64,000 bases of DNA from Proteiniphilum acetatigenes DSM 18083 (GTDB lineage: Bacteria > Bacteroidota > Bacteroidia > Bacteroidales > Dysgonomonadaceae). The notes beneath the pieces were generated by a model. It saw nothing but the letters and a program-made list of their open reading frames with translations. It was not told the DNA's origin and made no database searches. Of the stretch, positions 45,614-55,774 are shown one piece after another. The translations under genes were made by a program, and so were the position numbers. Numbering within the stretch: the first letter of the stretch is position 1; each line of letters starts with the position of its first letter. The stretch is taken from contig NZ_KB905706.1 in the NCBI RefSeq assembly GCF_000380985.1, positions 36,440 to 100,439 on the forward strand, in the 5' to 3' direction.

Positions 45614-47566
45614 ATGAATATTCCCAAAATATATAGAAACAAATTGAAGATATTTGTCATAGCCTGTCTAATGATTTTTCCGGCTTGCAATAATTATCTT
45701 GATATTGTCCCCGATGATGGTATGGCAACCTTGGAGACCGCATTTACAATGCGTTCCACTGCGATCAGGTATTTGTACACCTGCTATGGGTTTTTAACAT
45801 CGGAAGGACATCTGGACAATGATCACGGCTATATGTCCGGTGACGAGTTGTGGTCTATCTACGACAGAAGGGAAAGTAACGGGTATTGGGGTGGAACTAT
45901 GTTCAACGTAGCACGTGGATTCCAAAATGCCACCAACCCCTACGGAAATGATTGGAATGGAATATATGAGGGGATCAGGTGCTGCAACATTCTGATTGAA
46001 AATGTCGAAACAGTGCCAGACCTTCCGGAATGGGAAAAATTGCAATGGATCGCCGAAGCCAAATTCCTGAAAGCCTGGTTTCATTTTCACTTAATGCGTA
46101 AATGGGGCCCGATTCCGCTTATAAAAGAAAACCTCCCCATAACTGCAAGCACGGAAGAAGTACGTGTTTACCGTGACCCGATGGAAGAATGTTTCGACTA
46201 TGTAATTCAATTGCTTGATGAAGCCATGGTGGACCTTCCGTTAAATGTCCAGAGCAGGGATGAACTGGGAAGGATCACTAAACCGATAGCAGCCTCTGTC
46301 AAAGCAAAGATCATGGTGTATGCGGCAAGTCCGCTCTTCAATAACAATACCGATCAGGCAACCTTGGTGGACAAAAGAGGCACAAAACTATTTAAAACCG
46401 ATAAGACAGCCGAAGAGATAAAAGCCAGATGGGATGCAGCTGTGGTTGCTTGTGGCAATGCCATAGATTTATGTGAGGAAGCCAATATGGAACTGTTTAC
46501 ACACCAAAGCCGGGTAAGAGTAAATGACACCATCCGCCAGGAATTGGATCTGAGAAACGCCATTACAGAAAAATGGAACAGTGAAATAATATGGGCAAAT
46601 ACGCATACATCCTTAGGTGCAAACAGAAACCTGCAAATGGTCTCTTCACCAAATCTGCAATGGGATCAATATCCCGATATGCCTAACTTATACAACCATA
46701 TTCAACCTCCGTTAAAGGTTGCAGAAATGTTCTATACAAATAAAGGCATCCCGATCGAAAACGACCTGGAGTGGAATGGTGTGAATCCTTATAATTTGCG
46801 TGTGGGAGATAACACTCATCGATGGTATCTCCGCAGGGATTACACCACCGTTGAACTCAACTTCAATCGCGAGCCAAGGTTCTATGCATGGATGGGATTC
46901 GATGGCGGATTATGGTACGGGCAAAAACCCGAGGTAAACGATCCCATTCCGGGTGATCTGTTCTGGGTGGCATGCCGCGCCGGCGGAGCCCAACAGAAAA
47001 AAGGATATGACTGGGGGCCGGTGACCGGTTATTATCTCAAAAAAGTAATTCATTATCAGAACAGACAAACTTCCGCAACGGGATATGATGCAATCACTTA
47101 TCCATGGCCTATGATGCGATTGTCCGATCTGTACCTGCTCTATGCCGAGGCCATCAATGAATCGGAAGGGCCTAACGGAGCGCATAGCAGCGACATGTTC
47201 CATTATATCGATGCGGTACGTTCCAGGGCCGGCCTGCCCGGAGTGAAGGAAGCCTGGGACGAGTACAGCAATAGTCCCGGAAGATATAATACCGAGGCGG
47301 GGATGAGACAGATCATCCATCGCGAACGTCTGATTGAACTTGCTTTTGAGGGACAACGTTTCTGGGATCTGCGCCGATGGAAAGAAGCCCCCGCCGAATA
47401 TGAAAAAGGTATTTACGGTTTTAAAGTTACGGCCAGCAGACCGGAAGACTATTATCAGAAAATTCTTCTCGCAGAACAGAATTTTGCACTGAAAGATTAC
47501 TTCTGGCCGATTCAGACCAGCTTAATTGAACAGAACCCGAATCTGGTGCAAAATATCGGATGGTAG
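45614..47566 (+). CDS. SusD/RagB-family lipoprotein (module 2)
   Basis: This is a 650 aa SusD homologue; signal ends IFPAC then NNYLDIVPDDGMATLETAF. YEGIRCCNILIENVE, WIAEAKFLKAWFHFHLMRKWGPIPLI and ELAFEGQRFWDLRRWKEA are the family marks. It pairs with the SusC upstream and matches the module 1 SusD in order of motifs and in C-terminus (NLVQNIGW versus NLVQNYGW). Confidence 0.94.
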   Translation: MNIPKIYRNKLKIFVIACLMIFPACNNYLDIVPDDGMATLETAFTMRSTAIRYLYTCYGFLTSEGHLDNDHGYMSGDELWSIYDRRESNGYWGGTMFNVARGFQNATNPYGNDWNGIYEGIRCCNILIENVETVPDLPEWEKLQWIAEAKFLKAWFHFHLMRKWGPIPLIKENLPITASTEEVRVYRDPMEECFDYVIQLLDEAMVDLPLNVQSRDELGRITKPIAASVKAKIMVYAASPLFNNNTDQATLVDKRGTKLFKTDKTAEEIKARWDAAVVACGNAIDLCEEANMELFTHQSRVRVNDTIRQELDLRNAITEKWNSEIIWANTHTSLGANRNLQMVSSPNLQWDQYPDMPNLYNHIQPPLKVAEMFYTNKGIPIENDLEWNGVNPYNLRVGDNTHRWYLRRDYTTVELNFNREPRFYAWMGFDGGLWYGQKPEVNDPIPGDLFWVACRAGGAQQKKGYDWGPVTGYYLKKVIHYQNRQTSATGYDAITYPWPMMRLSDLYLLYAEAINESEGPNGAHSSDMFHYIDAVRSRAGLPGVKEAWDEYSNSPGRYNTEAGMRQIIHRERLIELAFEGQRFWDLRRWKEAPAEYEKGIYGFKVTASRPEDYYQKILLAEQNFALKDYFWPIQTSLIEQNPNLVQNIGW

Positions 47567-47599
47567 TACAATAGATAAACTTAAAAATGAAATAATCAT

Positions 47600-48853
47600 A
47601 TGAAACGAATATTCTATTTATTATGTATAATCATTCCCGTTTGCATCTACGGATGTAAGGAAGAGGGGCGGATCGACCATATCGATGACTCGGCTCCCGC
47701 TCCTGGTCCCGTCACAATAGTAGGAGTAACCAGTAAGCCGGGCGGAGCTACTATCAAATACAAGATACCAAATGATGACAATCTACTGGGAGTAAAGGTA
47801 GTCTACACCCGGAATAACGAGATTTGCGAATCAAAAGCCTCACGATATGTGGATACATTAGTGGTTGAAGGTTTTGGAAATACCGATCCGCAGGAAGTAA
47901 AACTCTATAGCGTAGGAGTCAACGAAAAGTTATCGGAACCTGTCTCAACAACAATCCAGCCGTTACTTCCTCCCGTCCAAACTGTGAAATTTGACATGGA
48001 TGCCAGTTTTGGAGGAGTAATTGTATCGTTAGAGGAAAATTATTCCAATGCCGACCTCGCCATCGTATTGATGGCCGATACGGTAGGAAACTCACCCTCA
48101 CAATGGATTGATCTGCAGACATTCCATACAAAATCGGTTGCGATGAAGTTTGCCAGAAGAGGCTTGAATCCAAAGCCGGCTTATTTTGGTGCATATTTAC
48201 GGGACAGGTGGAATAATGTATCGGACACTATATTTAAAACACTGACACCCATTGAAGAAATAAAACTTCCAAAAGATCGTTTCAGAAATGCCGCACTGCC
48301 TACCGATTATTTTACACCGGCAGAAAATCATAGCGGATACCGGCTCGAAATGTTATGGACAGGACCGGAAGCACATAGCAGCGGTGAATTTTACGCATCC
48401 TCGCATAGCGCTCCCATGCCTCAATGGTTCACCATTGAACTCGGGTACAAGATGTCGATCAGCCGTATCCAGAAATGGCCGCGTTCGAATTACGAATTAT
48501 ATTCCGGTACCGCACCGCGCGTATTCCAGGTATGGGGTAGTGACAATCCTAACCCGGATGGAAGCTGGGATGATAGCTGGAAACTGTTAGGTGAGTTTGA
48601 GCAACTCAAACCTTCGGGTTACGGAGAAGGTCGTGAAGTGGGACCTATTACCGATGAGGACAATGACTACTGGTATAATAGGACGGAATTTGATCTGGTA
48701 CCTACCGACGAGGCTCCCGATCCCTATCAGACGGTTACCCATCTGCGTATTAAGATATTATCCACATTTAATACTTACGGGACCGATGCCTCTATGAGCC
48801 AGGTAATTATCGGGGAATTGACTTTTTGGGGACAATTAAAGGATGATGAATAG
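47600..48853 (+). CDS. DUF4959/DUF5000-type surface lipoprotein (module 2)
   Basis: This is a 417 aa lipoprotein (signal ending CIYGC). APGPVTIVGVTSKPGGATIKYKIPNDDNLLGVKVVYT is the DUF4959-like start (shown over about residues 32-70). The middle and C-terminal parts parallel 39436-40641, including KPAYFGAYLRDRWNNVSDT and the discoidin-like QWFTIELGYKMSISRIQKWP and VTHLRIKILSTF. It is expected to act as an accessory glycan-binding protein with the module 2 SusD. Confidence 0.77.
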   Translation: MKRIFYLLCIIIPVCIYGCKEEGRIDHIDDSAPAPGPVTIVGVTSKPGGATIKYKIPNDDNLLGVKVVYTRNNEICESKASRYVDTLVVEGFGNTDPQEVKLYSVGVNEKLSEPVSTTIQPLLPPVQTVKFDMDASFGGVIVSLEENYSNADLAIVLMADTVGNSPSQWIDLQTFHTKSVAMKFARRGLNPKPAYFGAYLRDRWNNVSDTIFKTLTPIEEIKLPKDRFRNAALPTDYFTPAENHSGYRLEMLWTGPEAHSSGEFYASSHSAPMPQWFTIELGYKMSISRIQKWPRSNYELYSGTAPRVFQVWGSDNPNPDGSWDDSWKLLGEFEQLKPSGYGEGREVGPITDEDNDYWYNRTEFDLVPTDEAPDPYQTVTHLRIKILSTFNTYGTDASMSQVIIGELTFWGQLKDDE

Positions 48854-48879
48854 TTTATTCATAAAAATATAAAAATCGT

Positions 48880-50013
48880 ATGAAGAAAATAATATATTTA
48901 TTACTAATAACACTTATCGCGGGATACGTATCATCATGCAAAGATATGGATAGTGTTTACGAGGAATTTATCGTTCCTAACGGACTGAAATATCCTCAGA
49001 GACCGGATTCGCTTAAGGTGTTGGCAGGTTACAATAAACTCAGGCTCACCTGGCTCGGGGCAAAAGACCCAAGCATAATCCATGCCATGGTTTACTGGAA
49101 TAATTATCTTGACTCACTAAAAGTGAACCTTGATAATCAAAAAGACACGATTGTAGTGGATATTGACAATTTAGGAGAAAGTACTTACACGTTTTATGTT
49201 AAAACTTTCGATCAGCAAGGAAATGTCTCCATCCCAACCGAAGTCACCGGAACATCATATGGCGATAATTACTTAATGGGCGCTACAGATCGCACTATTG
49301 CGAGTGCCCTGCGTGATGAGAACAAGAACGGTATAATTGCATGGAACAATAAAACATCAGACTTGGTTTATTCAGAAGTGCGCTATATGATCTCTTCGGG
49401 TGAAATCAGGACAATACGCATAAATCCCGATGAAAGTACTTTGATTTGTCCGGATATAAAACCAGGCGAACTTTTTGAATACCGTTCAGTTTTTCTACCC
49501 CCCAACGGAATTGATTCGGTAGGAAGGGAATGGGTAACATATGAAAAACCGTTTTTGTACAAATACCCGAGAACAGAATGGACTGCCGAAGCCAGGAACG
49601 GAAATCATGGCTGGGGTGATGGCGGAGGCGGTCAACCCGTACTTATTCTTGACGGAAACATAGCCACAGGCTGGCATTCCAGGGTAGGAACCCCATTACC
49701 TCAATGCGTAGTTGTTGATATGAAACAATTGTTAGAGGTGGATAATCTTATTATCTATCCCCCGACACCTGTAAACTGGCGTTACCTGAATAATATAGAG
49801 ATTTATGTAAGCGATGCACCGATAACTCCTGATGCGCCTCAACCCTCGTGGGGAGAGCCCGTAGCACAGGTCCAATATCCCGGGGGCGATAGTTTCACCA
49901 TAAACTTTCCAACATCAATAACAGGCCAGTTCATAGCGATAGTATTTCTCGACTCAAAAGCCGCACCCAATACTTATATAAGTTTTATGGAACTGGAAGT
50001 ATACGGATATTAA
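48880..50013 (+). CDS. DUF4998/discoidin-like surface lipoprotein (module 2)
   Basis: This is a 377 aa lipoprotein (signal ending YVSSC). The DUF4998-like half contains HAMVYWNNYLDSLKVNLDN and TFYVKTFDQQGNVSIPTEVTG. The C-terminal discoidin-like half contains LILDGNIATGWHSR, QCVVVDMKQLLEVDNLIIYPP and GQFIAIVFLDSK. It mirrors 40677-41840 in order and layout and ends the module. Confidence 0.77.
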   Translation: MKKIIYLLLITLIAGYVSSCKDMDSVYEEFIVPNGLKYPQRPDSLKVLAGYNKLRLTWLGAKDPSIIHAMVYWNNYLDSLKVNLDNQKDTIVVDIDNLGESTYTFYVKTFDQQGNVSIPTEVTGTSYGDNYLMGATDRTIASALRDENKNGIIAWNNKTSDLVYSEVRYMISSGEIRTIRINPDESTLICPDIKPGELFEYRSVFLPPNGIDSVGREWVTYEKPFLYKYPRTEWTAEARNGNHGWGDGGGGQPVLILDGNIATGWHSRVGTPLPQCVVVDMKQLLEVDNLIIYPPTPVNWRYLNNIEIYVSDAPITPDAPQPSWGEPVAQVQYPGGDSFTINFPTSITGQFIAIVFLDSKAAPNTYISFMELEVYGY

Positions 50014-50099
50014 ACCTTTTACTGTTTTTCTTATGTATGTAAAAAATCAAGCATGTTCTTCAAGTATTTTTTTTAATAATACATAAAATTCAGTTACTT

Positions 50100-50135
50100 T
50101 GCAGGGACATACTTACTTATAAGTACGTCCCTGCA
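50100..50135 (+). terminator. Strong hairpin after module 2
   Basis: GCAGGGACATACTTA and TAAGTACGTCCCTGC pair over 15 bp with one mismatch and a 4-base loop, 87 bp after the module 2 stop and 19 bp before the next start. The outer words match the hairpin at 21219-21252, so the two may be members of one dispersed element family. Confidence 0.6.
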
Positions 50136-50153
50136 TATTAATAAGCAATTTAG

Positions 50154-52595
50154 ATGCAAATGTTACTCTTAAAAAAAGTCTCTATTGTAGGTATAATCTC
50201 TTTCTTTGCTTTTTGCTGTTTGACGGGGTTTTCAGCCGATAAGAACATACAGGTAAAGCAAGCTGTTCCGGTATGGGCAGACGGACGGGAGAAGGAATTG
50301 AACCTGAATCTCGGGTTCAGGGCTATATTTACCGCTAAAACCGGTCAGGATGTCAAAATAAAAATATCGGCATCAACCATCTATCGCGTCTTTATGAACG
50401 GTAAATTTATCGGTTCGGGGCCTGCACGGGCTGCCCACGGTTATTTCCGGATTGACGAATATCCTGTCGGACAATTTGTAAAAGAGGGCGAGAATGTTCT
50501 TGCCATAGAAGTAGCCGGTTATAATATCAACTCTTATTATACCCTCGATCAGCCTTCGTTTCTATTGGCGGAAACGGAGATTAACGGAAAAGTAGTGCTG
50601 GCAACCGGGTCGGGACAGGATTTCGAAGCTTTTCAAATGAAAGAACGCCTCCAAAAGGTGGAGCGTTACAGTTTTCAACGTCCCTTTTCGGAATATTACC
50701 GAATGAAAGAGGATTATGACCGGTGGCGCACTTCCTCAAAAATAGCGGTAGAAAAACTGAAATTAACACAATTCCCAACTGTACGGCTTCTACCCCGTAA
50801 TGTAGCCATGCCGGAATTTGAGATACAAGAACCCGTTGTAATCCATTCAAAAGGCACCGTAAAGAAAATTATCCCCCAAAACTATCATAAAGATCGCGCC
50901 TTGACCGGAATAGGCAAAACACTCAAGGGATTTACCGAAGAAGAATTGGAAGTATATCCGGTCTCACAGGAGATTCAGGAAATTGTAACAGCATCTCAGG
51001 AGGTTATTAATAAAACTATTATTTCCGGGGAAAAGTGGAGGCTCAAAAAAGATGAATACAACATCTATGATTTTGGCACAAACTTCTCCGGTTTTATAGG
51101 CACAAGACTAAAATGTTCTGAAACAACAAGATTGATTTTATATTTTGATGAAATACTGATAGATGGCGATGTAAAGACCAAACAACGCCAAAGTGACATC
51201 TGTAATCATATTGTTTATGAACTTCAGCCCGGAGAATATGATCTGGAAACGCTGGAATCCTATACTTTCAAATATCTGAAAGTAATCGTTTTAAAAGGAG
51301 AATGTCAAATAGAAAAGATTTATCTACGGGAATTTGCCTGGCCCGATAACAAAAAAGCCTTTTTCGCAAGCAGCAATGATAAACTGAACAAAATATTTAA
51401 TGCCGCCAAACAGACATTCCGTCAAAATGCAGTGGATGTCTTTATGGATTGTCCTTCGCGTGAACGTGCGGGCTGGTTGTGCGACAGTTATTTCAGCTCT
51501 ATTACGGAAAGAGAGTTGACAGGGCATTCTGCTGTATCTTACAATTTTTTAGAAAATTATGCCTTGCCCGAAAGATTCGCCTTTCTGCCCGAAGGAATGA
51601 TACCTATGTGTTACCCGGCTGATCATAACGACGGCAATTTTATACCTAACTGGTCGTTATGGTTTATTCTACAGGTAGAAGACTACGCACGGCATGGAGG
51701 CGATCCTGAATTAATTGCCAGACTCAAACCCCGCATAGAAAAACTACTTACCTATTTTTCAGGTTTTGAAAATGAAGACGGGTTACTTGAAAAGTTAGAA
51801 CGTTGGGTATTTGTCGAATGGTCGAAAGCCAATGAATTTGTACAAGATGTCAATTATCCCACCAATATGTTGTATAGCGCAGCATTGGCAAGCGCCGGCA
51901 GTTTGTATGGAAATACCGAATGGATAAAAAAGGCGGAAGATATCCGGAAGACCGTACTTCATCAATCGTACAATGGTGATTTTTTTGTAGATAACGCCGT
52001 CCGGGAAAACGGCAAACTGAAAATCACCGGAAATACAACGGAAGTATGTCAGTATTATGCTTTCTTTTTCAATTTGGCAACCCCCGATTCACATCCGGAA
52101 TTATGGAAAAAACTGGTATATGAGTTTGGCCCTGACCGTAATGATACGGTCGCTTATCCGGATGTGTTTCGTGCGAATGCTTTCATGGGTAATTATATGC
52201 GTATGGACATTTTATCCCGTTACAATCTGCAAAGCCGTTTAATCATGGAAATTCAGGATTTTTTCTATCCAATGGCTGACAAAACAGGTACGCTTTGGGA
52301 ACACATGCAAAGCTATGCCAGTTGTAATCATGGTTTTGCTTCATACATCGGACATGTGTTATATAGAGATATTTTAGGAATAAAAGATATCGATTATATG
52401 AATAAGAACATCACCATACGTTTCACCGATCTTACGTTAGAATGGTGTAAAGGTTCTATCCCTGTTGGCGAAGAAGTGATAGAATTAGAATGGAGCCGTT
52501 CAAATAATACAATCCAGTACGCACTACAAATACCCCTAGGCTATAATGTGAAAATTGAAAATGAGAGCAGTGCCAGATTAATTCCTATTAAATAA
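50154..52595 (+). CDS. GH78-type alpha-L-rhamnosidase, secreted
   Basis: This is an 813 aa exported enzyme; the signal runs to TGFSA. The N-terminal jelly-roll (IYRVFMNGKFIGSGPARAAHGYFRID, GENVLAIEVAGYNINSYY) is the GH78 accessory domain. The barrel holds FMDCPSRERAGWLCDSYFSS near 428-447, the equivalent of the acid-bearing DCPQRDERLGWTGD motif with Arg-Glu-Arg kept, and VEWSKANEFVQDVNYPTNMLY. A C-terminal beta domain ends the protein. It starts a three-gene run with the GH106-like gene and the isomerase-like gene. Family is likely; specificity is unknown. Confidence 0.78.
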   Translation: MQMLLLKKVSIVGIISFFAFCCLTGFSADKNIQVKQAVPVWADGREKELNLNLGFRAIFTAKTGQDVKIKISASTIYRVFMNGKFIGSGPARAAHGYFRIDEYPVGQFVKEGENVLAIEVAGYNINSYYTLDQPSFLLAETEINGKVVLATGSGQDFEAFQMKERLQKVERYSFQRPFSEYYRMKEDYDRWRTSSKIAVEKLKLTQFPTVRLLPRNVAMPEFEIQEPVVIHSKGTVKKIIPQNYHKDRALTGIGKTLKGFTEEELEVYPVSQEIQEIVTASQEVINKTIISGEKWRLKKDEYNIYDFGTNFSGFIGTRLKCSETTRLILYFDEILIDGDVKTKQRQSDICNHIVYELQPGEYDLETLESYTFKYLKVIVLKGECQIEKIYLREFAWPDNKKAFFASSNDKLNKIFNAAKQTFRQNAVDVFMDCPSRERAGWLCDSYFSSITERELTGHSAVSYNFLENYALPERFAFLPEGMIPMCYPADHNDGNFIPNWSLWFILQVEDYARHGGDPELIARLKPRIEKLLTYFSGFENEDGLLEKLERWVFVEWSKANEFVQDVNYPTNMLYSAALASAGSLYGNTEWIKKAEDIRKTVLHQSYNGDFFVDNAVRENGKLKITGNTTEVCQYYAFFFNLATPDSHPELWKKLVYEFGPDRNDTVAYPDVFRANAFMGNYMRMDILSRYNLQSRLIMEIQDFFYPMADKTGTLWEHMQSYASCNHGFASYIGHVLYRDILGIKDIDYMNKNITIRFTDLTLEWCKGSIPVGEEVIELEWSRSNNTIQYALQIPLGYNVKIENESSARLIPIK

Positions 52596-52614
52596 AAAGA
52601 ATAAATACTGAACT

Positions 52615-55600
52615 ATGAAGACAAAGATACTCATGAATAAAAGTTTTATCATTCTTGCATTCATCCTATATTGCAACATAGGTTATGCATCGCCACCACA
52701 ACCCAGGGAGATAAAATTCGAAAAAATAAAAAAAGAATTAAAGAACCCCTCAAAATCGTTCCGGTCAGCACCTTTATGGGTTTGGAACACGAAAGTAACG
52801 CGCAACGATATAGACAGGATGCTGAAAGAATTCAAAGACCAGGGGTTCGGAGGAGCATTTGTACATCCCCGGCCGGGCATGATCACCGATTATCTTTCAG
52901 ATGAGTGGTTCGATCTGTACAAATATAGTTTGGAAACAGGGAAAAAATTGGGTATGGACATTTGGATCTATGACGAAAACTCCTATCCCAGCGGATTTGC
53001 AGGAGGACATGTTCCGGCCCAAATGCCGGAATCATATAATCAGGGACAAGGACTGAATCCTGAAAAAAAAGAGATACTACCTGACAATGCAAAAGATTAT
53101 TTCCTGTGCCTGAAAAAAGAAGGCTCTACTTTTACCGATATAACTTCCACATTGGATTATTACAAAAATATCAAAGGAGAATATTACCTCTATAATAAGA
53201 CCTATTATGGCCGTACCGACTGGCATGGGGGTTATTCATACGTAGATCTGTTATATCCAGGGGTTACTGAAAAATTTATAGAAGTAACCATGTCCGGCTA
53301 TGAAAAACATTTCGGAAAAAAATTAGGCACGGAAATCAAAGGCGTTTTTACTGATGAACCGAATGTATCCAGTCCCGGAGGTATGCGCTGGACTCCCGAT
53401 CTGTTCGGGGTTTTTCAAAAACAATGGGGCTATGACCTGAAGAGTGCATTGCCTTTGCTCGGTGAAACAGAAGAAAACTGGAAACAAGTCCGCCATAACT
53501 ATATGGAAACATTGACCCAAATGTTTATCGACCGTTGGGCTAAACCCTGGTTCGAGTATTGTGAAAAGAAGAATATGTACTGGACAGGGCATTACTGGGA
53601 ACACGGATGGCCCGATATGTCGCACGGTGGCGATAACATGGCCATGTATGCGTGGCATCAGATACCTGCCATTGATATGCTGTTTAATCAGTTCAACGAT
53701 TCACATCCCCAGGCCCAGTTCGGCAATGTAAGATCAGTAAAAGAACTAAGCAGTGTTGCCAACCAAATGGGATATGTAAGGGCACTAAGCGAAACCTACG
53801 GAGGCGGAGGCTGGGATGTGACATTCGAAGACCTGAAAAGATTGGGTGATTGGGAGTATGTTTTAGGCGTTAATTTCATGAACCAGCACTTATCGCATAT
53901 GACCATTACGGGCGCACGGAAATATGATTATCCGCCGGTATTTACATCCCTGTCGCCCTGGTGGTCGAACTATAAATCGCAAAATGATTATTTCGCACGC
54001 CTGTCAATGCTGTTAAGCCAGGGAGAACAAATCAATGATGTTCTTATTCTGGAACCGACAACCACCGCGTGGCTATATTATTCGTACATAAAGGGGCATC
54101 CTAAGACAATGGAGATTGGTATCAATTTCCAGAATTTCGTCACGAAACTTGAAAAAAGCCAGGTCGAATACGACCTCGGGTCTGAAAATATAATCAAGGA
54201 TCATGGAAAAATCAGTCAAAGTTCGTTTGTTGTAGGGAAAAGGGCATACAAAAAGGTTGTGATCCCTCCCATGACCGAAAACCTGAATACAATGACTTTC
54301 AGCTTATTGAAAAAATTCGTCGATGCAGGTGGAGTATTGATCGCATTTTCTACGCCCACATTAGTGGATGGGAAAGAAAGCGCAGAATTGAAGAGGTTTT
54401 TCACTGACAATTCATCTCAAATCAAAACATACACGGAAGAATCGACGGAACAGGCGATTAAAGAGTCTTTGCAAAGCAATAAGATCAGTTTTAGCAATAT
54501 AACAGGTAATGACCTCTATCATCACAGGAGGACTTACGACGACGGCGAATTGGTATTTCTCGTAAATTCGTCTTTGACCGAAACCGCTAAAGGAAAAATC
54601 TCGGTTGAAGGCAAAACATTGACAGAGATTGATGGAATGTCGGGCGACATCTCCGGTTATCCATACGCACAACAGGGACAATTCGTCGAAGCCGAATTTA
54701 TTCTACCTCCTGCCGGAAGCCTTATTCTGTTCAGTTCATCATCAAAGGGTAATGAATATCCATTGAAACCCCGTATGGTGGATGGGAAGCAACTCGAGGC
54801 TGACAGTCCGTTAGAAATAAAAAGGATGCAGGACAATGTGCTGAATATCGACTTTTGTAACCTGATAATAGATGATAATTCCATAAAAAACAGTCATCAC
54901 GATAAAAACCTGTACACAGTGGAAGCAAGTATTCTTCTTTACCGGCATTTCGGAATGAATAATCCGTGGAATTCTGCAGTCCAATACCGACAGACCGTTG
55001 TAGAGAAAGATACTTTCAAAACCGGGGATATAAAGGTAAGATATCATTTTATCGTAGCCGGAAATATAGACAAACGCAATATCCGATTAGTGGCAGAACA
55101 GCCCGACGTATGGAAAGTGAGGATAAACGGTAAACCGGTTTCGTCCGATCCTCAGCAAAGATGGCTGGATTCACGCTTTGGCGTATATGAAATAGGGGAA
55201 TATGTCGGGACCGGCGTAAATATTGTTGAACTCAGCGTGCAACCTATGAGCATATATGCAGAGATCGCCCCTGTATATATATTGGGAGATTTCGCGCTGC
55301 AACCGGCAGCTAAAGGATGGATAATACGGGAACCTGTTGAGAAGCTGGAATTGGGGAGTTGGAAAGAACAAGGGCAGCCTTATTATTCATGGGACGTATC
55401 TTATAGTAAGAATTACACAATAGAAGACACTTCCGCCCGCTATGCACTTCAATTGAAAGAATGGAACGGAACGCTCTCGGAAGTATATGTAAACGGGCAT
55501 AAAACCGGTATAATAGCTTATCAACCATACAACTTCGATTTGTCGCCTTATCTGAAGAAAGGCAACAACAAGATAGAAGTCAGAGTAATCGGCAGTTTAA

Positions 55601-55749
55601 AGAATTTGTTAGGTCCTCACTATAATCACGACAAAGGCATAGCCGGCCCATGGCATTGGAATGGTGTACACAGACAGGATCCGGGAAATGATTACAATTT
55701 ATTCGATTACGGTTTAATGGAAGACTTTATTGTCATTTCTTACAAATAG
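52615..55749 (+). CDS. GH106-like glycosidase, secreted
   Basis: This is a 1044 aa protein with a Sec signal ending GYASP. Residues 45-130 (SAPLWVWNTKVTRNDIDRML, GFGGAFVHPRPGM, MDIWIYDENSYPSGFAGG) match the N-terminal barrel of glycosidases distantly related to GH106. The middle carries TEIKGVFTDEPN and MYWTGHYWEHGWPDMSHGGD. The C-terminal third holds galactose-binding-like domains (VWKVRINGKPVSSD, EVYVNGHKTGIIAYQPYNFDLSPYLKKG). It is 19 bp after the GH78 gene. It differs clearly from the Tat-exported GH106 at 30089. Activity as a rhamnosidase is inferred from context and distant similarity. Confidence 0.65.
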   Translation: MKTKILMNKSFIILAFILYCNIGYASPPQPREIKFEKIKKELKNPSKSFRSAPLWVWNTKVTRNDIDRMLKEFKDQGFGGAFVHPRPGMITDYLSDEWFDLYKYSLETGKKLGMDIWIYDENSYPSGFAGGHVPAQMPESYNQGQGLNPEKKEILPDNAKDYFLCLKKEGSTFTDITSTLDYYKNIKGEYYLYNKTYYGRTDWHGGYSYVDLLYPGVTEKFIEVTMSGYEKHFGKKLGTEIKGVFTDEPNVSSPGGMRWTPDLFGVFQKQWGYDLKSALPLLGETEENWKQVRHNYMETLTQMFIDRWAKPWFEYCEKKNMYWTGHYWEHGWPDMSHGGDNMAMYAWHQIPAIDMLFNQFNDSHPQAQFGNVRSVKELSSVANQMGYVRALSETYGGGGWDVTFEDLKRLGDWEYVLGVNFMNQHLSHMTITGARKYDYPPVFTSLSPWWSNYKSQNDYFARLSMLLSQGEQINDVLILEPTTTAWLYYSYIKGHPKTMEIGINFQNFVTKLEKSQVEYDLGSENIIKDHGKISQSSFVVGKRAYKKVVIPPMTENLNTMTFSLLKKFVDAGGVLIAFSTPTLVDGKESAELKRFFTDNSSQIKTYTEESTEQAIKESLQSNKISFSNITGNDLYHHRRTYDDGELVFLVNSSLTETAKGKISVEGKTLTEIDGMSGDISGYPYAQQGQFVEAEFILPPAGSLILFSSSSKGNEYPLKPRMVDGKQLEADSPLEIKRMQDNVLNIDFCNLIIDDNSIKNSHHDKNLYTVEASILLYRHFGMNNPWNSAVQYRQTVVEKDTFKTGDIKVRYHFIVAGNIDKRNIRLVAEQPDVWKVRINGKPVSSDPQQRWLDSRFGVYEIGEYVGTGVNIVELSVQPMSIYAEIAPVYILGDFALQPAAKGWIIREPVEKLELGSWKEQGQPYYSWDVSYSKNYTIEDTSARYALQLKEWNGTLSEVYVNGHKTGIIAYQPYNFDLSPYLKKGNNKIEVRVIGSLKNLLGPHYNHDKGIAGPWHWNGVHRQDPGNDYNLFDYGLMEDFIVISYK

Positions 55750-55774
55750 GAATATCTAAAACAAAAATACCATC

